Assembly: GCA_021732085.1 (NCBI GenBank)
Contig: JAKFVQ010000023.1
Coordinates: forward strand, 156,756 to 220,755
Length of the DNA: 64,000 nt
Source: Candidatus Obscuribacterales bacterium
GTDB lineage: Bacteria; Cyanobacteriota; Vampirovibrionia; Obscuribacterales; Obscuribacteraceae
Direction of reading: 5' to 3'
The position numbers and the translations under genes were made by a program. Below, in pieces: positions 34,110-43,187 of the stretch. The notes below the pieces were generated by a model that worked only from the letters and a program-made list of their open reading frames with translations, made no database searches and was not told the DNA's origin. Position 1 is the first letter of the stretch, and each line of letters opens with the position of its first letter.

Positions 34110-34163
34110 AGTTATTCAGCCGTCAGCCGACCGTAAGCGCGGCGAGAACTTTGCCCGTGTCGA

Positions 34164-35378
34164 CTAGGCAGCTGATGAGTCAGAAGATTCCGCTGCCGGT
34201 GATGCAGTTGAATCCTCAGATGCGTCGGCAACCATGTCGGCCAAAGTCTCCTCTGCCGACTCTTCTTCTCGTTTCTCCTCAGACGTTTCTTCTGTTGATT
34301 CGGCTACGGGCGCCTCTTCTGTCTTTTCATCCTCTTTGTCTTCGGAAAGTGATTCTTCAAGTTCAGCTGCGGGCACACCTTCGATTGTTTCCTCCGATGG
34401 AGGTTCTTCGACGGCAGCAGCCGGTGCTTCCTCTGTCTTCTCCTCGGCTTCAGCATCGCCAGCATCGGCAGATGGCGCTTCTTCCGATTTCTCTTCAGCT
34501 TCAGCATCGCCTGCATCGGCTGACGGTGCTTCTTCCGATTTCTCCTCGGCTTCAGCATCGCCGGCATCGGCTGACGGTGCTTCTTCTGATTTCTCTTCAG
34601 CTTCAGCATCGCCGGCATCGGCTGCCGGTGCTTCTTCTGATTTCTCATCAGCTTCAGCATCGCCGGCATCGGCTGACGGTGCTTCTTCCGATTTCTCTTC
34701 AGCTTCAGCATCGCCGGCATCGGCTGACGGTGCTTCTTCTGATTTCTCCTCAGCTTCAGCATCGCCTGCATCGGCTGCCGGTGCTTCTTCCGATTTCTCC
34801 TCAGCTTCAGCATCGCCTGCATCGGCTGACGGTGCTTCTTCTGATTTCCCCTCAGCTTCAGCATCGCCTGCATCGGCCGCCGGTGCTTCTTCTGATTTTT
34901 CCTCAGCTTCAGCATCGCCTGCATTGGCTGCCGGTGCTTCTTCTGATTTCTCCTCCGATCCGCCATCGGCATCAGCTGCCGGCGCTTCCTCAGCGCTTTC
35001 CCCAGATCCACTATCTCCGGCTTCTGCAGCCGGGGCTTCTTCAGCTTTCTCTTCCGATCCGCCTTCTCCGGCATCTGATGATGCTTCTTCGGACTTTTCT
35101 TCAGATCCACTGTCTCCGGCTTCCGCAGCCGGGGCTTCTTCTTCCGATCCTTCGGATGATTCCGTGCTAGCAGCCTCGCCCTGTCCTTCTTCCTTCTCTT
35201 GCGATCCCTCACTTACTACTGGATCAGCATGACCATGGGACTCTTCGGCGCAACCTTGGCACTCTTCTTTTTCATTCTCGCCGTCCACGACATTCTCCTT
35301 CTCAACTACATTTTCAACCACGTTATTCGAGCTACTAATTGACACTGCTTTTGGTGCCTTTTTCTTCTTTTTTGCCAT
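34164..35378 (-). CDS. extremely acidic repeat protein
   Basis: The start at 35378 (MAKKKKKAPK) follows AGGAAG, with GGAGG slightly further upstream. After a Lys-rich start and a short Cys/His patch (CQGCAEESHGHAD), the remaining ~340 residues are dominated by Glu, Ala, Asp and Ser. About ten near-identical 17-residue units occur (SEEAPSADAGDAEAEEK), with degenerate units on both sides. No signal peptide, membrane segment or cysteine-rich anchor is visible. Such sequences are disordered. Roles such as cation buffering or DNA/ribosome mimicry are speculation. Frames on both strands are open here only because of the repeat. Confidence 0.75.
   Translation of the reverse strand: MAKKKKKAPKAVSISSSNNVVENVVEKENVVDGENEKEECQGCAEESHGHADPVVSEGSQEKEEGQGEAASTESSEGSEEEAPAAEAGDSGSEEKSEEASSDAGEGGSEEKAEEAPAAEAGDSGSGESAEEAPAADADGGSEEKSEEAPAANAGDAEAEEKSEEAPAADAGDAEAEGKSEEAPSADAGDAEAEEKSEEAPAADAGDAEAEEKSEEAPSADAGDAEAEEKSEEAPSADAGDAEADEKSEEAPAADAGDAEAEEKSEEAPSADAGDAEAEEKSEEAPSADAGDAEAEEKSEEAPSADAGDAEAEEKTEEAPAAAVEEPPSEETIEGVPAAELEESLSEDKEDEKTEEAPVAESTEETSEEKREEESAEETLADMVADASEDSTASPAAESSDSSAA
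34435..34946. repeat. 51-bp tandem repeat, about 10 copies
   Basis: The unit, read on the plus strand, begins TTCAGCTTCAGCATCGCC and recurs every 51 bp with one to four substitutions, mostly at third codon positions. It keeps the coding frame (17 codons). The synonymous differences suggest the array is not freshly amplified. Copy number is likely to vary between strains. Confidence 0.85.
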
Positions 35379-35644
35379 CTTCCTTGATTCCTCCGGGCGC
35401 GAAAGCAAAGGTCTTCCAAGAAACTACTCGGAAGGCGCACATGAGCGAACCCATTCATTACGAATGCGCTTTTTCATGAAGCCTGCTGGGAGGCAACATC
35501 TCTTCTTTTTTTAGACCTTCTATTATCAGTATAAACAAAGGATCTATTTACCGGAGGGGAAAAGCGCAAGATCTTTGGTTAAAACTTGCATTTTCCAAAA
35601 ACTTTTTTCTCGGCAGGAGCACCACATAAAGTGGCTTCTTGCAG

Positions 35645-36079
35645 CTACTGATTTTGCCGCTCTTTTTGGATTTCTTTGGCAATCTCGGAACGAATTTGCT
35701 TTATCTCCGTCGACAGCTGATTGGCTTTCCCAAGCGAGCGAAGTATGTCGCGACCGGCGCCGTTTGGATCCTTTCGCGAAAAACGCGATTCAATCGATCT
35801 CACCTTATCGCCAAGAGCAACCAGCTCCGAACAAGCTTTTGATAGGCGCCGCGAAAGATCAGTCGGCACTTTTTCCAGATACTTCGATTCTTGATCTGCC
35901 TCATCAGCTCTGGCAAGCATCTCAGATACAGCGGCTTGCAATCGACTATAGTTCTCGTGCATCTGTTCCAAGAGTTCCGCACGATTTTCTCTTGCGACAG
36001 CGGAAAAGCGATGAACAAGAAAGAGAATCAAAATTGAAACTAAGGTGGTAACAACACCGATTGCAAAACCAGAAATCAT
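35645..36079 (-). CDS. membrane-anchored coiled-coil protein
   Basis: A start at 36079 puts a single helix (ISGFAIGVVTTLVSILILFLV) at the N-terminus. A long charged coiled coil follows (RAELLEQMHENYSRLQAAVSEM, then ELVALGDKVRSIESRFSRK and IKQIRSEIAKEIQKERQNQ). The frame is open to 36139 but that extension has no ribosome binding site; GAGG lies 14 bases before 36079, which is also weak. No family was recognised. The shape resembles DivIC/EzrA-like or chemoreceptor-linked small proteins, but no specific motif supports any of these. Confidence 0.55.
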   Translation of the reverse strand: MISGFAIGVVTTLVSILILFLVHRFSAVARENRAELLEQMHENYSRLQAAVSEMLARADEADQESKYLEKVPTDLSRRLSKACSELVALGDKVRSIESRFSRKDPNGAGRDILRSLGKANQLSTEIKQIRSEIAKEIQKERQNQ

Positions 36080-36463
36080 TCGTGCTAGTACTACCTCATA
36101 TCCAAGACTCGAAACGCAGCGTCCACTATAACGAACCATTCAAAGCTTCGGGATCGCATATGCAAACAACGAGACTTCAACACTTTATCGGCACATCGCT
36201 GACTGATAGCAACATATAAAAATGACTTTAACAAACTGTTCGGCTTCTGTCTCCCCGCGCCACTACTTGAAAACGGATAACTTGAGAACATTCATAGTGG
36301 TGAGTGGCTCAAAATGTGCTTCCCATAGCGATTAACTATGTTAGACTCTTGCCATCAAGAGCGTCGGATCGCCTGCCACATGTTCCTTGAACGGCCCGAT
36401 AAACCAACGAATCTTCGAAATTTTTCCGGCAACAATGGCTTTTGGTGTTAGTTGGAGTTGCTT
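36080..36463. other. 384-bp intergenic region between divergent genes
   Basis: It lies between the 5' ends of a minus-strand coiled-coil gene and a plus-strand small gene, so it should hold two promoters. GGAG (8 bases before 36464) belongs to the small gene. No RNA gene, palindrome or convincing -35/-10 pair was found. Confidence 0.4.
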
Positions 36464-36667
36464 ATGTCAAACAACAACTTGGATTCAGTAGAACTTACTT
36501 TGAGACAGCTCAAGGACATCGTCGACAAGAACCACTCGCAAGAAGTGGAAACTGGGCTGATCGTTCAGCAGATGGAACGCTTGGTCAATGAAATGAAGAG
36601 CAAGACAGGAAACACTTTCGTTGCCGATTCATCGATGAATATGGGCGCTGTGCCTGGCTTAGTTTAG
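36464..36667 (+). CDS. 67-residue helical protein of unknown function
   Basis: The ATG at 36464 is preceded by TTGGAG with 8 bases of spacing; an ATG at 36452 overlaps this site and is rejected. The first 48 residues form an amphipathic helix or helical hairpin (SVELTLRQLKDIVDKN, then VETGLIVQQMERLVNEMKSK). The tail is Asn/Met/Gly-rich. No signal or membrane segment. Small size and helix pattern suggest a protein-binding role, which is inference. A weak hairpin (36695-36718) downstream may be its terminator. Confidence 0.6.
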   Translation: MSNNNLDSVELTLRQLKDIVDKNHSQEVETGLIVQQMERLVNEMKSKTGNTFVADSSMNMGAVPGLV

Positions 36668-37166
36668 ATACTGGTATTGCACACAAGACTTTGATGAGTC
36701 GCCTGTGATTGGGCGGCTCCTTGTCGCGTCTGCTCAAGCTGGCTGGAAATCGCCCCGAAAGGAAGCGCTCCTCCAAATAATCAAACGCTCACTACGATGT
36801 ATTTCAGTTTTGGATCGCATCTGAAATTTTTACGAAATGGCCAGCTCGCTAATAATGCCATCTCAACAGAAACAAAAAGAAGAAAGCTAAGCTTCCAGCG
36901 CCGCTGGCAACTCTTGAAGCCAGAAGTTAGCACGGCCATTCCAGATTCCGAATAAGAAGCAAGGCGCAAGCGGACCGGCGCTTTGAATGGATGCCGGCAG
37001 ATATTGCCTCGACAAGCAAAGCAAGCAAAACGTGCTTTGAAAAGAAAGAGAATGGAAACGCGATGCGCTAATATGAACAGGTGAGTGAAATTGCAAAAAA
37101 GCAATTCCTACAAACATATAGAGCCTGTTGAACGCCAACGCCCGAGGCCTCAGTAACTGAAGAACA
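36668..37166. other. 500-bp intergenic region
   Basis: It contains an 8-bp stem hairpin (GAGTCGCC 36695-36702 with GGCGGCTC 36711-36718, one wobble), a possible terminator for the small gene upstream though not followed by a T-run. A minus-strand frame at 36887-37243 runs through it and into the kinase start but has low-quality composition. Nothing else was recognised. Confidence 0.4.
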
Positions 37167-39176
37167 ATGATCGGCACAGTAATAGATGACAAATACTGGA
37201 TCGTTAAAGAGCTAGGCACTGGCGGAGCCGGCACGGTATACAAAGCCGAACAACGCGAGTTAAGTCGACTGGTCGCTATTAAAGTCCTTCACGCAAAAAA
37301 ATCCGCAGACAACCAGCTCATCAAAGAAGCAAAAAGATTGCTGAAGGTCAGAAGCCCGCACGTTGTGAACGTGATCGCGGTTGGCCTGATCGATCACGAG
37401 CAGCCCTATTTGGTTATGGAATACCTGGATGGAGAACCGCTCGATCTGTTCATCAAGCGCACGGAAAGGCTTAGCGAAGAGAAAACCATTGAGATTGCTA
37501 TTCAAATCTGCTTGGCTTTAGAAGCGGCGCACAAAGAGAACATTGTGCATAGAGATTTGAAACCAGCAAACATAATGTTGACGGCTGATGCCAATGGCAA
37601 GCTCGTGGCGAAAGTCCTCGACTTCGGTTTAGCAAAAAGTCTCGGACAGACACAGAGCATGACTGCAACTGCGACAAAAACAGGCGGTCTGGTCGGAACG
37701 GTAGCGTACATGTCGCCGGAAGTTTGCTCCGGAAAAAAAGCTGACCTTTACTCCGATATTTATTCTCTCGGATGCATTTTGTATGAATGCATTTCCGGTC
37801 ATCCACCCTTCCAGGCGGATAACTTCGTCGCAGTCTTACACATGCACAGAGATATCAGCGTAACGCCCTTGCGTGAGGAGTGTCCGGGTCTCACCACTGA
37901 AATGGATCTGTTGATTCTCAAATGTCTTCAAAAAGACCCAGAAGAACGATTCTCATCGGCAGCTGAACTTCGCACAGCCCTCGAACTCATTCAAAACGGA
38001 CGTATATCCGATCTAGAAGATAGTGGCTTGCTCAGGCAGAAAACCGGCTCCGGGAAATCGACTGAAAAAAGCATCAACATAGTGCTGCCTGTGCTAATTG
38101 TGCTGGCAACAATAGTGTGCGGCACGTTAGTGATCAAAACCTCACAGCAACATAAATTAGAAACTCGGAATCTGCCGGTTGGCCCAACAACAAAGACAGC
38201 AGAGGCAACAAGAACAACAAGGTCAAAAAAGACATATGTACAGGAATCACCTGTTCGGTTTGAATCCACTGATTATCGACTTCGAAAATTACCAAAAATG
38301 GTAGCAGCAGCTTTGGAGGATACTTCGAAGATACCTTCCCTGATTAAGGAGATTGATCAGTTAAGCAAAAAGTGTAAGGAGCCGAAAGAGCTTGCCGTCA
38401 CGTATCAGCTAAAGGGAAAACTGCTACAGGAACAGAACCACAACGAGCAAGCTCTAGAGTCATTCAAGTTGGCCTATGATAATACGAAGAAAGCGTTCGG
38501 AGGCAAAGACTCCATCGAATCAACTAACTGCCTGATGGGAATACTGAAGTGTTATTATGCGCTCAACCAAAACGCAAATGTAGAAACAACAATAAAGCGA
38601 CTGCTTCCACTTGTGGATACAATTCAGAACAGTGAACTTCCCAGTGTTGATTTGGCAATCACAGAGCAGCAACATGCCGTCTTTTACATCTGGAGCGAAG
38701 CGGTCTACGAAACTTACCTTAGCTATTCTGAGTTTCTAGCTAAAAACGGAAGGTGGAATGAGTCGAACGATTTTGCCAAACGCGCGATAGACGTATCGAC
38801 CTATCTTAAACCCGGTGCTTATCTACAACTTGCATCAAATGCACTAAGCCAGGGAAAGAAAAAAGAATCCAAGAAATGGCTGGACAAGATAATTCATAAT
38901 ACGGGTCTGTTGGCGACGGAAGTTGAAGAGACAAAAAAGAATCTGTCCGGAAACCGGGAATCCGAACACGTTGTCAACGCAGCCTTTTGTTATCGAGCCA
39001 TCGCAAGGTGGTATGCAAGTCAGCGCGAGTACACGCAAGCCATTTTCTACTACGAACGAGCAAAAGCCATGGCGGACGGATCAACTTATTATAGAAGCCT
39101 GGGATTTGTAAGCGAGTCGAACGAGCAAATTGCAGAATTGAAGAAAATACTGAAACAGGAAAGTAGCAACCGATAA
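37167..39176 (+). CDS. receptor-like serine/threonine protein kinase with TPR-type ectodomain
   Basis: This 669-residue protein has an N-terminal Hanks-type kinase. The glycine loop LGTGGAGTVYK is at 16-26, Lys39 is in VAIKVL, HRDLKPAN at 128-135 and DFGLAK at 152-157. A TxAYMSPE activation segment is visible. One membrane helix follows at ~303-323 (INIVLPVLIVLATIVCGTLVI). The exterior ~340 residues contain TPR-like repeats (EQALESFKLAYDNTKKAFG, WNESNDFAKRAIDVSTYL, EYTQAIFYYERAKAMA). All catalytic residues appear present. No PASTA repeat is seen, so it is not the PknB-type cell-wall sensor. It is a single-gene unit; its ligand and substrates are unknown. Confidence 0.9.
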   Translation: MIGTVIDDKYWIVKELGTGGAGTVYKAEQRELSRLVAIKVLHAKKSADNQLIKEAKRLLKVRSPHVVNVIAVGLIDHEQPYLVMEYLDGEPLDLFIKRTERLSEEKTIEIAIQICLALEAAHKENIVHRDLKPANIMLTADANGKLVAKVLDFGLAKSLGQTQSMTATATKTGGLVGTVAYMSPEVCSGKKADLYSDIYSLGCILYECISGHPPFQADNFVAVLHMHRDISVTPLREECPGLTTEMDLLILKCLQKDPEERFSSAAELRTALELIQNGRISDLEDSGLLRQKTGSGKSTEKSINIVLPVLIVLATIVCGTLVIKTSQQHKLETRNLPVGPTTKTAEATRTTRSKKTYVQESPVRFESTDYRLRKLPKMVAAALEDTSKIPSLIKEIDQLSKKCKEPKELAVTYQLKGKLLQEQNHNEQALESFKLAYDNTKKAFGGKDSIESTNCLMGILKCYYALNQNANVETTIKRLLPLVDTIQNSELPSVDLAITEQQHAVFYIWSEAVYETYLSYSEFLAKNGRWNESNDFAKRAIDVSTYLKPGAYLQLASNALSQGKKKESKKWLDKIIHNTGLLATEVEETKKNLSGNRESEHVVNAAFCYRAIARWYASQREYTQAIFYYERAKAMADGSTYYRSLGFVSESNEQIAELKKILKQESSNR

Positions 39177-39352
39177 GATGCCGGCAAGACGCCGGCGGTC
39201 CGCAGCTCCATTAAAATGCCGGCCAGACCTGTATTAAACACTGCGGACGCTCAGCAGCATTCTACATCTCCGCTAAGAAGAACGCCCTGGAGTCACGCCC
39301 ACATCGTCGAAAACAACTCGCGACAGGTTCCCGAAGAAATTTGAGTCTTCGC

Positions 39353-40510
39353 TCAAACTCCGACTTTTTCTTTGCTCTGGCGTATTTGAAACGCCGTGCT
39401 TAGCTCTTTCAATTGCGATGAAAGATCACGGGCGGCTTGTGCTTTTCCTTCGCCGCTCATCGCCTTCCTCATCTGACGAAGCCGGTCATCATTCAACAAA
39501 ATCTCGACAATTTCCTTATGCAACGAGTCGGGGCTTAACTGTGACTGGGCAATCAGTTGAGCTGCTCCTTTACTCGCCATGTAACGAGCATTATGCGTCT
39601 GATGATCTGCTGCGGCAAATGGATAGGGAACGAAGATCGCCGGTGTGCCCATGACTGAAAGTTCGGAGACTGTCATTGCTCCGGCTCGGCAGATCGCCAG
39701 GTCAGAGGCAGCATATGCAACGGCAAGATCATCGAAATAATCGCGCAAGAAATAGCGAGAATTGTTCAAAGTGAGAGGCTCCATTGTCTCCTTGCACTCG
39801 TGGATATTCTTGCTTCCAACTTGATGGATAACCTGAATCGGGGGATCGAGCTCAAGCAATTTCGGCAACGCACCGATCACGGCATCATTGAGAGCACGCG
39901 CTCCCTGTGAGCCTCCAGTCACAAGAACGGTCTTCAAATCCGAGCGCAGACCCAGAACCGCGCAGGCGGCATCGCGCTTCAGTGGCGCCAGAAAGCTCTT
40001 ACCGACTGGATTTCCATTTACGATTATTCGTCCATGACTTGGCTTCAAGCGACTATGCGCGCCTTGCATTCCACATGAAACAAGGCTTGCCGAACCAGAG
40101 AGCATCCTATTCACCAGTCCGGGATGCGCGTCCGGTTCGTGGATCGCATAAGGAATTCCAAGAAGGCGTGCTGCAGCCAGCGCCGGGGCAGACGCATAGC
40201 CGCCTGTGCCAAGAACGGCACTGGGAGCGAAATCCAAAAGAATACGGCGCGCATCGAAAACCGAGGCAGTAAACTGAAACGGCCAGGAAAGCAACTTTCC
40301 GGATAGCTTACGCGGAAGACCGGAGACGTCTAACGCAACAAAATCAAGCCCGCGCTCTGCCGCTAGCTTTTCTTCGAGGTGACCTTTTGCTCCTATATAT
40401 AGGATGGCCTCGAGATCCGGATCGTCCTTCAATTGTTCGGCTACTGCAAGCGCTGGGTAGATATGTCCACCTGTGCCGCCTCCAGTCAGAACGAATCGAT
40501 GCTTCATCAT
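39353..40510 (-). CDS. murG: UDP-GlcNAc:undecaprenyl-PP-MurNAc-pentapeptide GlcNAc transferase
   Basis: The 385-residue GT28 enzyme starts with LTGGGTGGHIYPALAVAEQL. It has AIHEPDAHPGLVNRML, TGGSQGARALND, and the UDP-GlcNAc site ICRAGAMTVSELSVMGTPAIFVPYPFA. It converts lipid I to lipid II on the inner membrane face. Its ATG lies directly after the ftsW stop (TAAATG), so translation is coupled. It is third in a murD-ftsW-murG unit. A kinase gene on the other strand converges on it. Confidence 0.96.
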   Translation of the reverse strand: MMKHRFVLTGGGTGGHIYPALAVAEQLKDDPDLEAILYIGAKGHLEEKLAAERGLDFVALDVSGLPRKLSGKLLSWPFQFTASVFDARRILLDFAPSAVLGTGGYASAPALAAARLLGIPYAIHEPDAHPGLVNRMLSGSASLVSCGMQGAHSRLKPSHGRIIVNGNPVGKSFLAPLKRDAACAVLGLRSDLKTVLVTGGSQGARALNDAVIGALPKLLELDPPIQVIHQVGSKNIHECKETMEPLTLNNSRYFLRDYFDDLAVAYAASDLAICRAGAMTVSELSVMGTPAIFVPYPFAAADHQTHNARYMASKGAAQLIAQSQLSPDSLHKEIVEILLNDDRLRQMRKAMSGEGKAQAARDLSSQLKELSTAFQIRQSKEKVGV

Positions 40511-41716
40511 TTATTTGAATTCCGCATCCTCGTCTTCCGTAGTCCCGCGGTCTCGCGAAATCGAAAGAAGGACTCCAATCATGGAAAGAGTTATGACCAG
40601 CGACGTACCACCATAACTGATTAGCGGAAGTGTGATGCCGGTAACAGGAAGAATGCCGGTGCAAACCATAATGTTCACTACAGCTTGCAGCGCTATCTGG
40701 CTGGTAATACCAATTGCCAAAAAGCGTCCAAACAGTGTTCTAGCTTGCAACGCAATTTTGAAGCCATAATAGGCAAACATACCGAACAAACTGAGAACAA
40801 CAAGACAGCCAAGCAATCCAAACTCTTCAGCAATAACTGCAAAGATAAAGTCAGCGTGCTGAACTGGAAGGTAGTGTAACTTTTGCAGCGAATGTCCAAA
40901 ACCTTGTCCCCAAAGTCCACCAGAGCCGATCGCCAGCTGCGCTTGAATGATGTTCCACCCTTCGCCCTGCGGATGCAGGTATGGATTCAACCAAGTTTGA
41001 ATACGTGCTATCTGGTACGGTGTCTTTTGAATATGGTGCCAGGCTAGAACGCCACCGACACCCATAGCACTAAGGATGAGCAAGGTGTTCGTGCCGCTGA
41101 CATAGAGCATCGAGAGCAATGTGCCCAGAATCATCATTGTGGTTCCAAGGTCAGGCTGTTTTACAACAATGGCGGCCATAACCATGATCACAGCGATTCG
41201 TGCAAAAACCTGACGGTGCCACCAAAAGTACTTCGACACACCTGAGGCCATGAGCAGAATAGTTGCGATTTTTGCAAGCTCAGATGGCTGGAACTGAATT
41301 GGTCCGACTTGAATCCAACGTGTTGAACCCATCGTCGTCACAGATAGCTTTGAAAAAAGCGTCACTCCAACCAGCGCCAAAGTGACGATCGCAAAGGGCC
41401 AGGCAAAGCGTTTGAGCTTGCGGTAATCGTACTTGCTCAACGTGTACATCATGAACAGACCGATTGCACAAGCTATTGCTTGCTTACGCAAATACGCCGT
41501 CGAATCCTGGAAGCTTTGCAAAGCTTCCGGAGCTGATGCGCTGAAAACCGTCATAAGACCAAAGCAGCAAATCGACAGAACGAGCGTGATCATGCCACGA
41601 TCAGGCAGACCTCGGAATTCTTGTCCGAGTGCGGCGTCCGGCTTCTTCCCCGACGGGGAATTAGCGGGAGGCGGCCAATTTTTCGAGCTGGGTTCTGACA
41701 AGGTGTTTGAAGACAC
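40511..41716 (-). CDS. ftsW: FtsW/RodA family lipid II polymerase
   Basis: Ten or so membrane helices and the SEDS landmarks are present: GSTRWIQVGPIQFQPSELAKIA, KQPDLGTTMMILG, VIAEEFGLLGCL, and GILPVTGITLPLISYGGTSL. It polymerises peptidoglycan at the septum. The position between murD and murG favours FtsW over RodA. The frame is open to 41791, but GTG 41716 is preferred because GAGGATAGAGGAC lies directly upstream. It then overlaps the murD 3' end by 56 bp. An internal ATG at 41593 has no ribosome binding site. A ~40-residue polar N-terminus precedes the first helix. Confidence 0.93.
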   Translation of the reverse strand: MSSNTLSEPSSKNWPPPANSPSGKKPDAALGQEFRGLPDRGMITLVLSICCFGLMTVFSASAPEALQSFQDSTAYLRKQAIACAIGLFMMYTLSKYDYRKLKRFAWPFAIVTLALVGVTLFSKLSVTTMGSTRWIQVGPIQFQPSELAKIATILLMASGVSKYFWWHRQVFARIAVIMVMAAIVVKQPDLGTTMMILGTLLSMLYVSGTNTLLILSAMGVGGVLAWHHIQKTPYQIARIQTWLNPYLHPQGEGWNIIQAQLAIGSGGLWGQGFGHSLQKLHYLPVQHADFIFAVIAEEFGLLGCLVVLSLFGMFAYYGFKIALQARTLFGRFLAIGITSQIALQAVVNIMVCTGILPVTGITLPLISYGGTSLVITLSMIGVLLSISRDRGTTEDEDAEFK

Positions 41717-43034
41717 GTCCTCTATCCTCGAAGTCTTTGAACATATCGAAACTGGCGCACGCCGGAGAAAGTACAACTGGTCCTTTGCCAATCTGCGCCG
41801 CGGTTGTTACCGCGTCTTCCATTGACTGGCCAATGTGAATGCTATTGAAACCTGATGCTTTCAAAGCTTGCTGAAATCTGTCTTTTGCCTCGCCGATCAA
41901 GACTACGTCACTAGCATGCTTCTTGATGCAGTAGACGAGTTCATCGAGCGGAGTATGTTTGTCTTTACCGCCGGCGATCAATACGACTTTCTCATCGCCA
42001 AAAGCTTCCAACGCCTTGATTGTGGAATTGGGATTTGTTGCCTTGGAGTCGTTGTAGTATTTGACGCCATTTACAGTGTCGATATATTCAAGTCTGTGTT
42101 CGAGCCCGGGAAATGACTTCAAACCTTCAACTATTTTTTCAAACTCAATGTTGAGAACGGCGGCAACTGAAACTGCAGCAAGTGCATTTTCAAGATTGTG
42201 CTTGCCGATAATTTTCAGATCGTCCTGGTGACATAAAATTTGCGTGCGTCCGTCAATGCGATAGGAAAGAAATCCATGTTGCATGAAAGCACATTGGATT
42301 GCATGGTCCGGAGATTCAACAGCAAAGGAGAAGATTTCAGATGCAGGTTGGAAATCTTTGACGATCGGATCGTCTTCATTGAGAATCGCGTACTGATTTG
42401 CTTTCTGCTGCGCGAAAAGCTTTTGCTTTGCTTCTCTGTAATTCTGAAGATTACCGTGCCATTCAATGTGATCTGGTGTCAAATTGGTCCAGACAGCAAC
42501 TTTCGGTGAAAGTGTATTTGTGTAGTGCAATTGATATGAGCTGATTTCGGCCACTAAATAGTCCGGCATCTTTTCCAGTTCATCGAGAACTGGAACGCCG
42601 AAATTGCCGCATGCTGGAGCGCGCAATCCAGCTGTGGCTAGAATATGACTAATAAGGGCTGTCGTAGTCGATTTTCCGTTAGTACCTGTGATGCCGATTA
42701 TCGGAATCTTTGTTTCGCGTGCGGCAAGTTCAACATCACAGATGATGTCTACATTGCGCTTTTCCAATTCGCGAATGACGTCACTGCCGGGCGCAATACC
42801 GGGACTGACCACAGCTAGTTCGGCAAAGTCGAGCGCTGTTTTGCTGTGACCGCCGACTTCGACTTCGACACCAAGCTCTTTGAGCTTTTGAATATCAGCC
42901 TGACGCGATTCATTTGGCTGCGAACTTTCCGAAAGCAAAACCGAGGCGCCGCGTTTCACCAAATACTCAGCAGCCGAGACGCCACTACGCCCCAGACCAA
43001 GTACTAGAACCTTCTTATTTTTCCAGTAAGTCAT
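41661..43034 (-). CDS. murD: UDP-N-acetylmuramoyl-L-alanine--D-glutamate ligase
   Basis: The 457-residue Mur ligase has the ATP loop IGITGTNGKSTTTALI, the N-terminal Rossmann strand KVLVLGLGRSGVSAA, and NLTPDHIEWHG. The C-terminal YYNDSKATNPNSTIKAL block carries the conserved Asn-Asp-Ser-Lys. It adds D-Glu to UDP-MurNAc-L-Ala in the cytoplasm. CGGAGTCGA gives a site 6 bases before the ATG. Its 3' end overlaps the start region of ftsW. It opens a remnant of the dcw cluster; mraY and murC are not adjacent. Confidence 0.97.
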   Translation of the reverse strand: MTYWKNKKVLVLGLGRSGVSAAEYLVKRGASVLLSESSQPNESRQADIQKLKELGVEVEVGGHSKTALDFAELAVVSPGIAPGSDVIRELEKRNVDIICDVELAARETKIPIIGITGTNGKSTTTALISHILATAGLRAPACGNFGVPVLDELEKMPDYLVAEISSYQLHYTNTLSPKVAVWTNLTPDHIEWHGNLQNYREAKQKLFAQQKANQYAILNEDDPIVKDFQPASEIFSFAVESPDHAIQCAFMQHGFLSYRIDGRTQILCHQDDLKIIGKHNLENALAAVSVAAVLNIEFEKIVEGLKSFPGLEHRLEYIDTVNGVKYYNDSKATNPNSTIKALEAFGDEKVVLIAGGKDKHTPLDELVYCIKKHASDVVLIGEAKDRFQQALKASGFNSIHIGQSMEDAVTTAAQIGKGPVVLSPACASFDMFKDFEDRGRVFKHLVRTQLEKLAASR

Positions 43035-43111
43035 TCGACTCCGAAAATATTGCCCCGACCGTATTCTAACAGTTGGCTTCCTGGCAGCGTAGCGATCTGA
43101 GAAAAGCTTGA

Positions 43112-43141
43112 CAAAAAGAGCCCCGTACGAGGCTCTTTTTG
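43112..43141 (-). terminator. strong rho-independent terminator
   Basis: CAAAAAGAGCC (43112-43122) pairs perfectly with GGCTCTTTTTG (43131-43141), giving a run of T in both directions. It lies 47 bp past the stop of the TPR gene and 78 bp before murD, so the murD unit must have its own promoter. Confidence 0.9.
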
Positions 43142-43187
43142 TATCACTTAGATATATTTTCCGACACTGAGTCGGGGATTGATGGCC

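Noticed and set aside
33928..34150. Glycine riboswitch before gcvT
   Set aside because: The upstream sequence was read on the coding strand and lacks the conserved glycine-aptamer core; the gene has only a normal ribosome binding site.
34435..34946. CRISPR array
   Set aside because: Units are contiguous 51-mers with no spacers and keep a coding frame; no cas gene is in the window.
34151..35232. Long ORFs (332 and 339 codons on plus, 302 on minus) over the acidic repeat
   Set aside because: They exist because the 51-bp repeat has no stop in these frames; composition is repetitive Ser/Ala or Arg/His/Leu with no sensible start or ribosome binding site, while the chosen minus frame has both and shows mostly synonymous differences.
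36887..37243. 118-codon minus-strand ORF upstream of the kinase
   Set aside because: It overlaps the kinase start, has no ribosome binding site, and its hydrophobic composition lacks clean helices.
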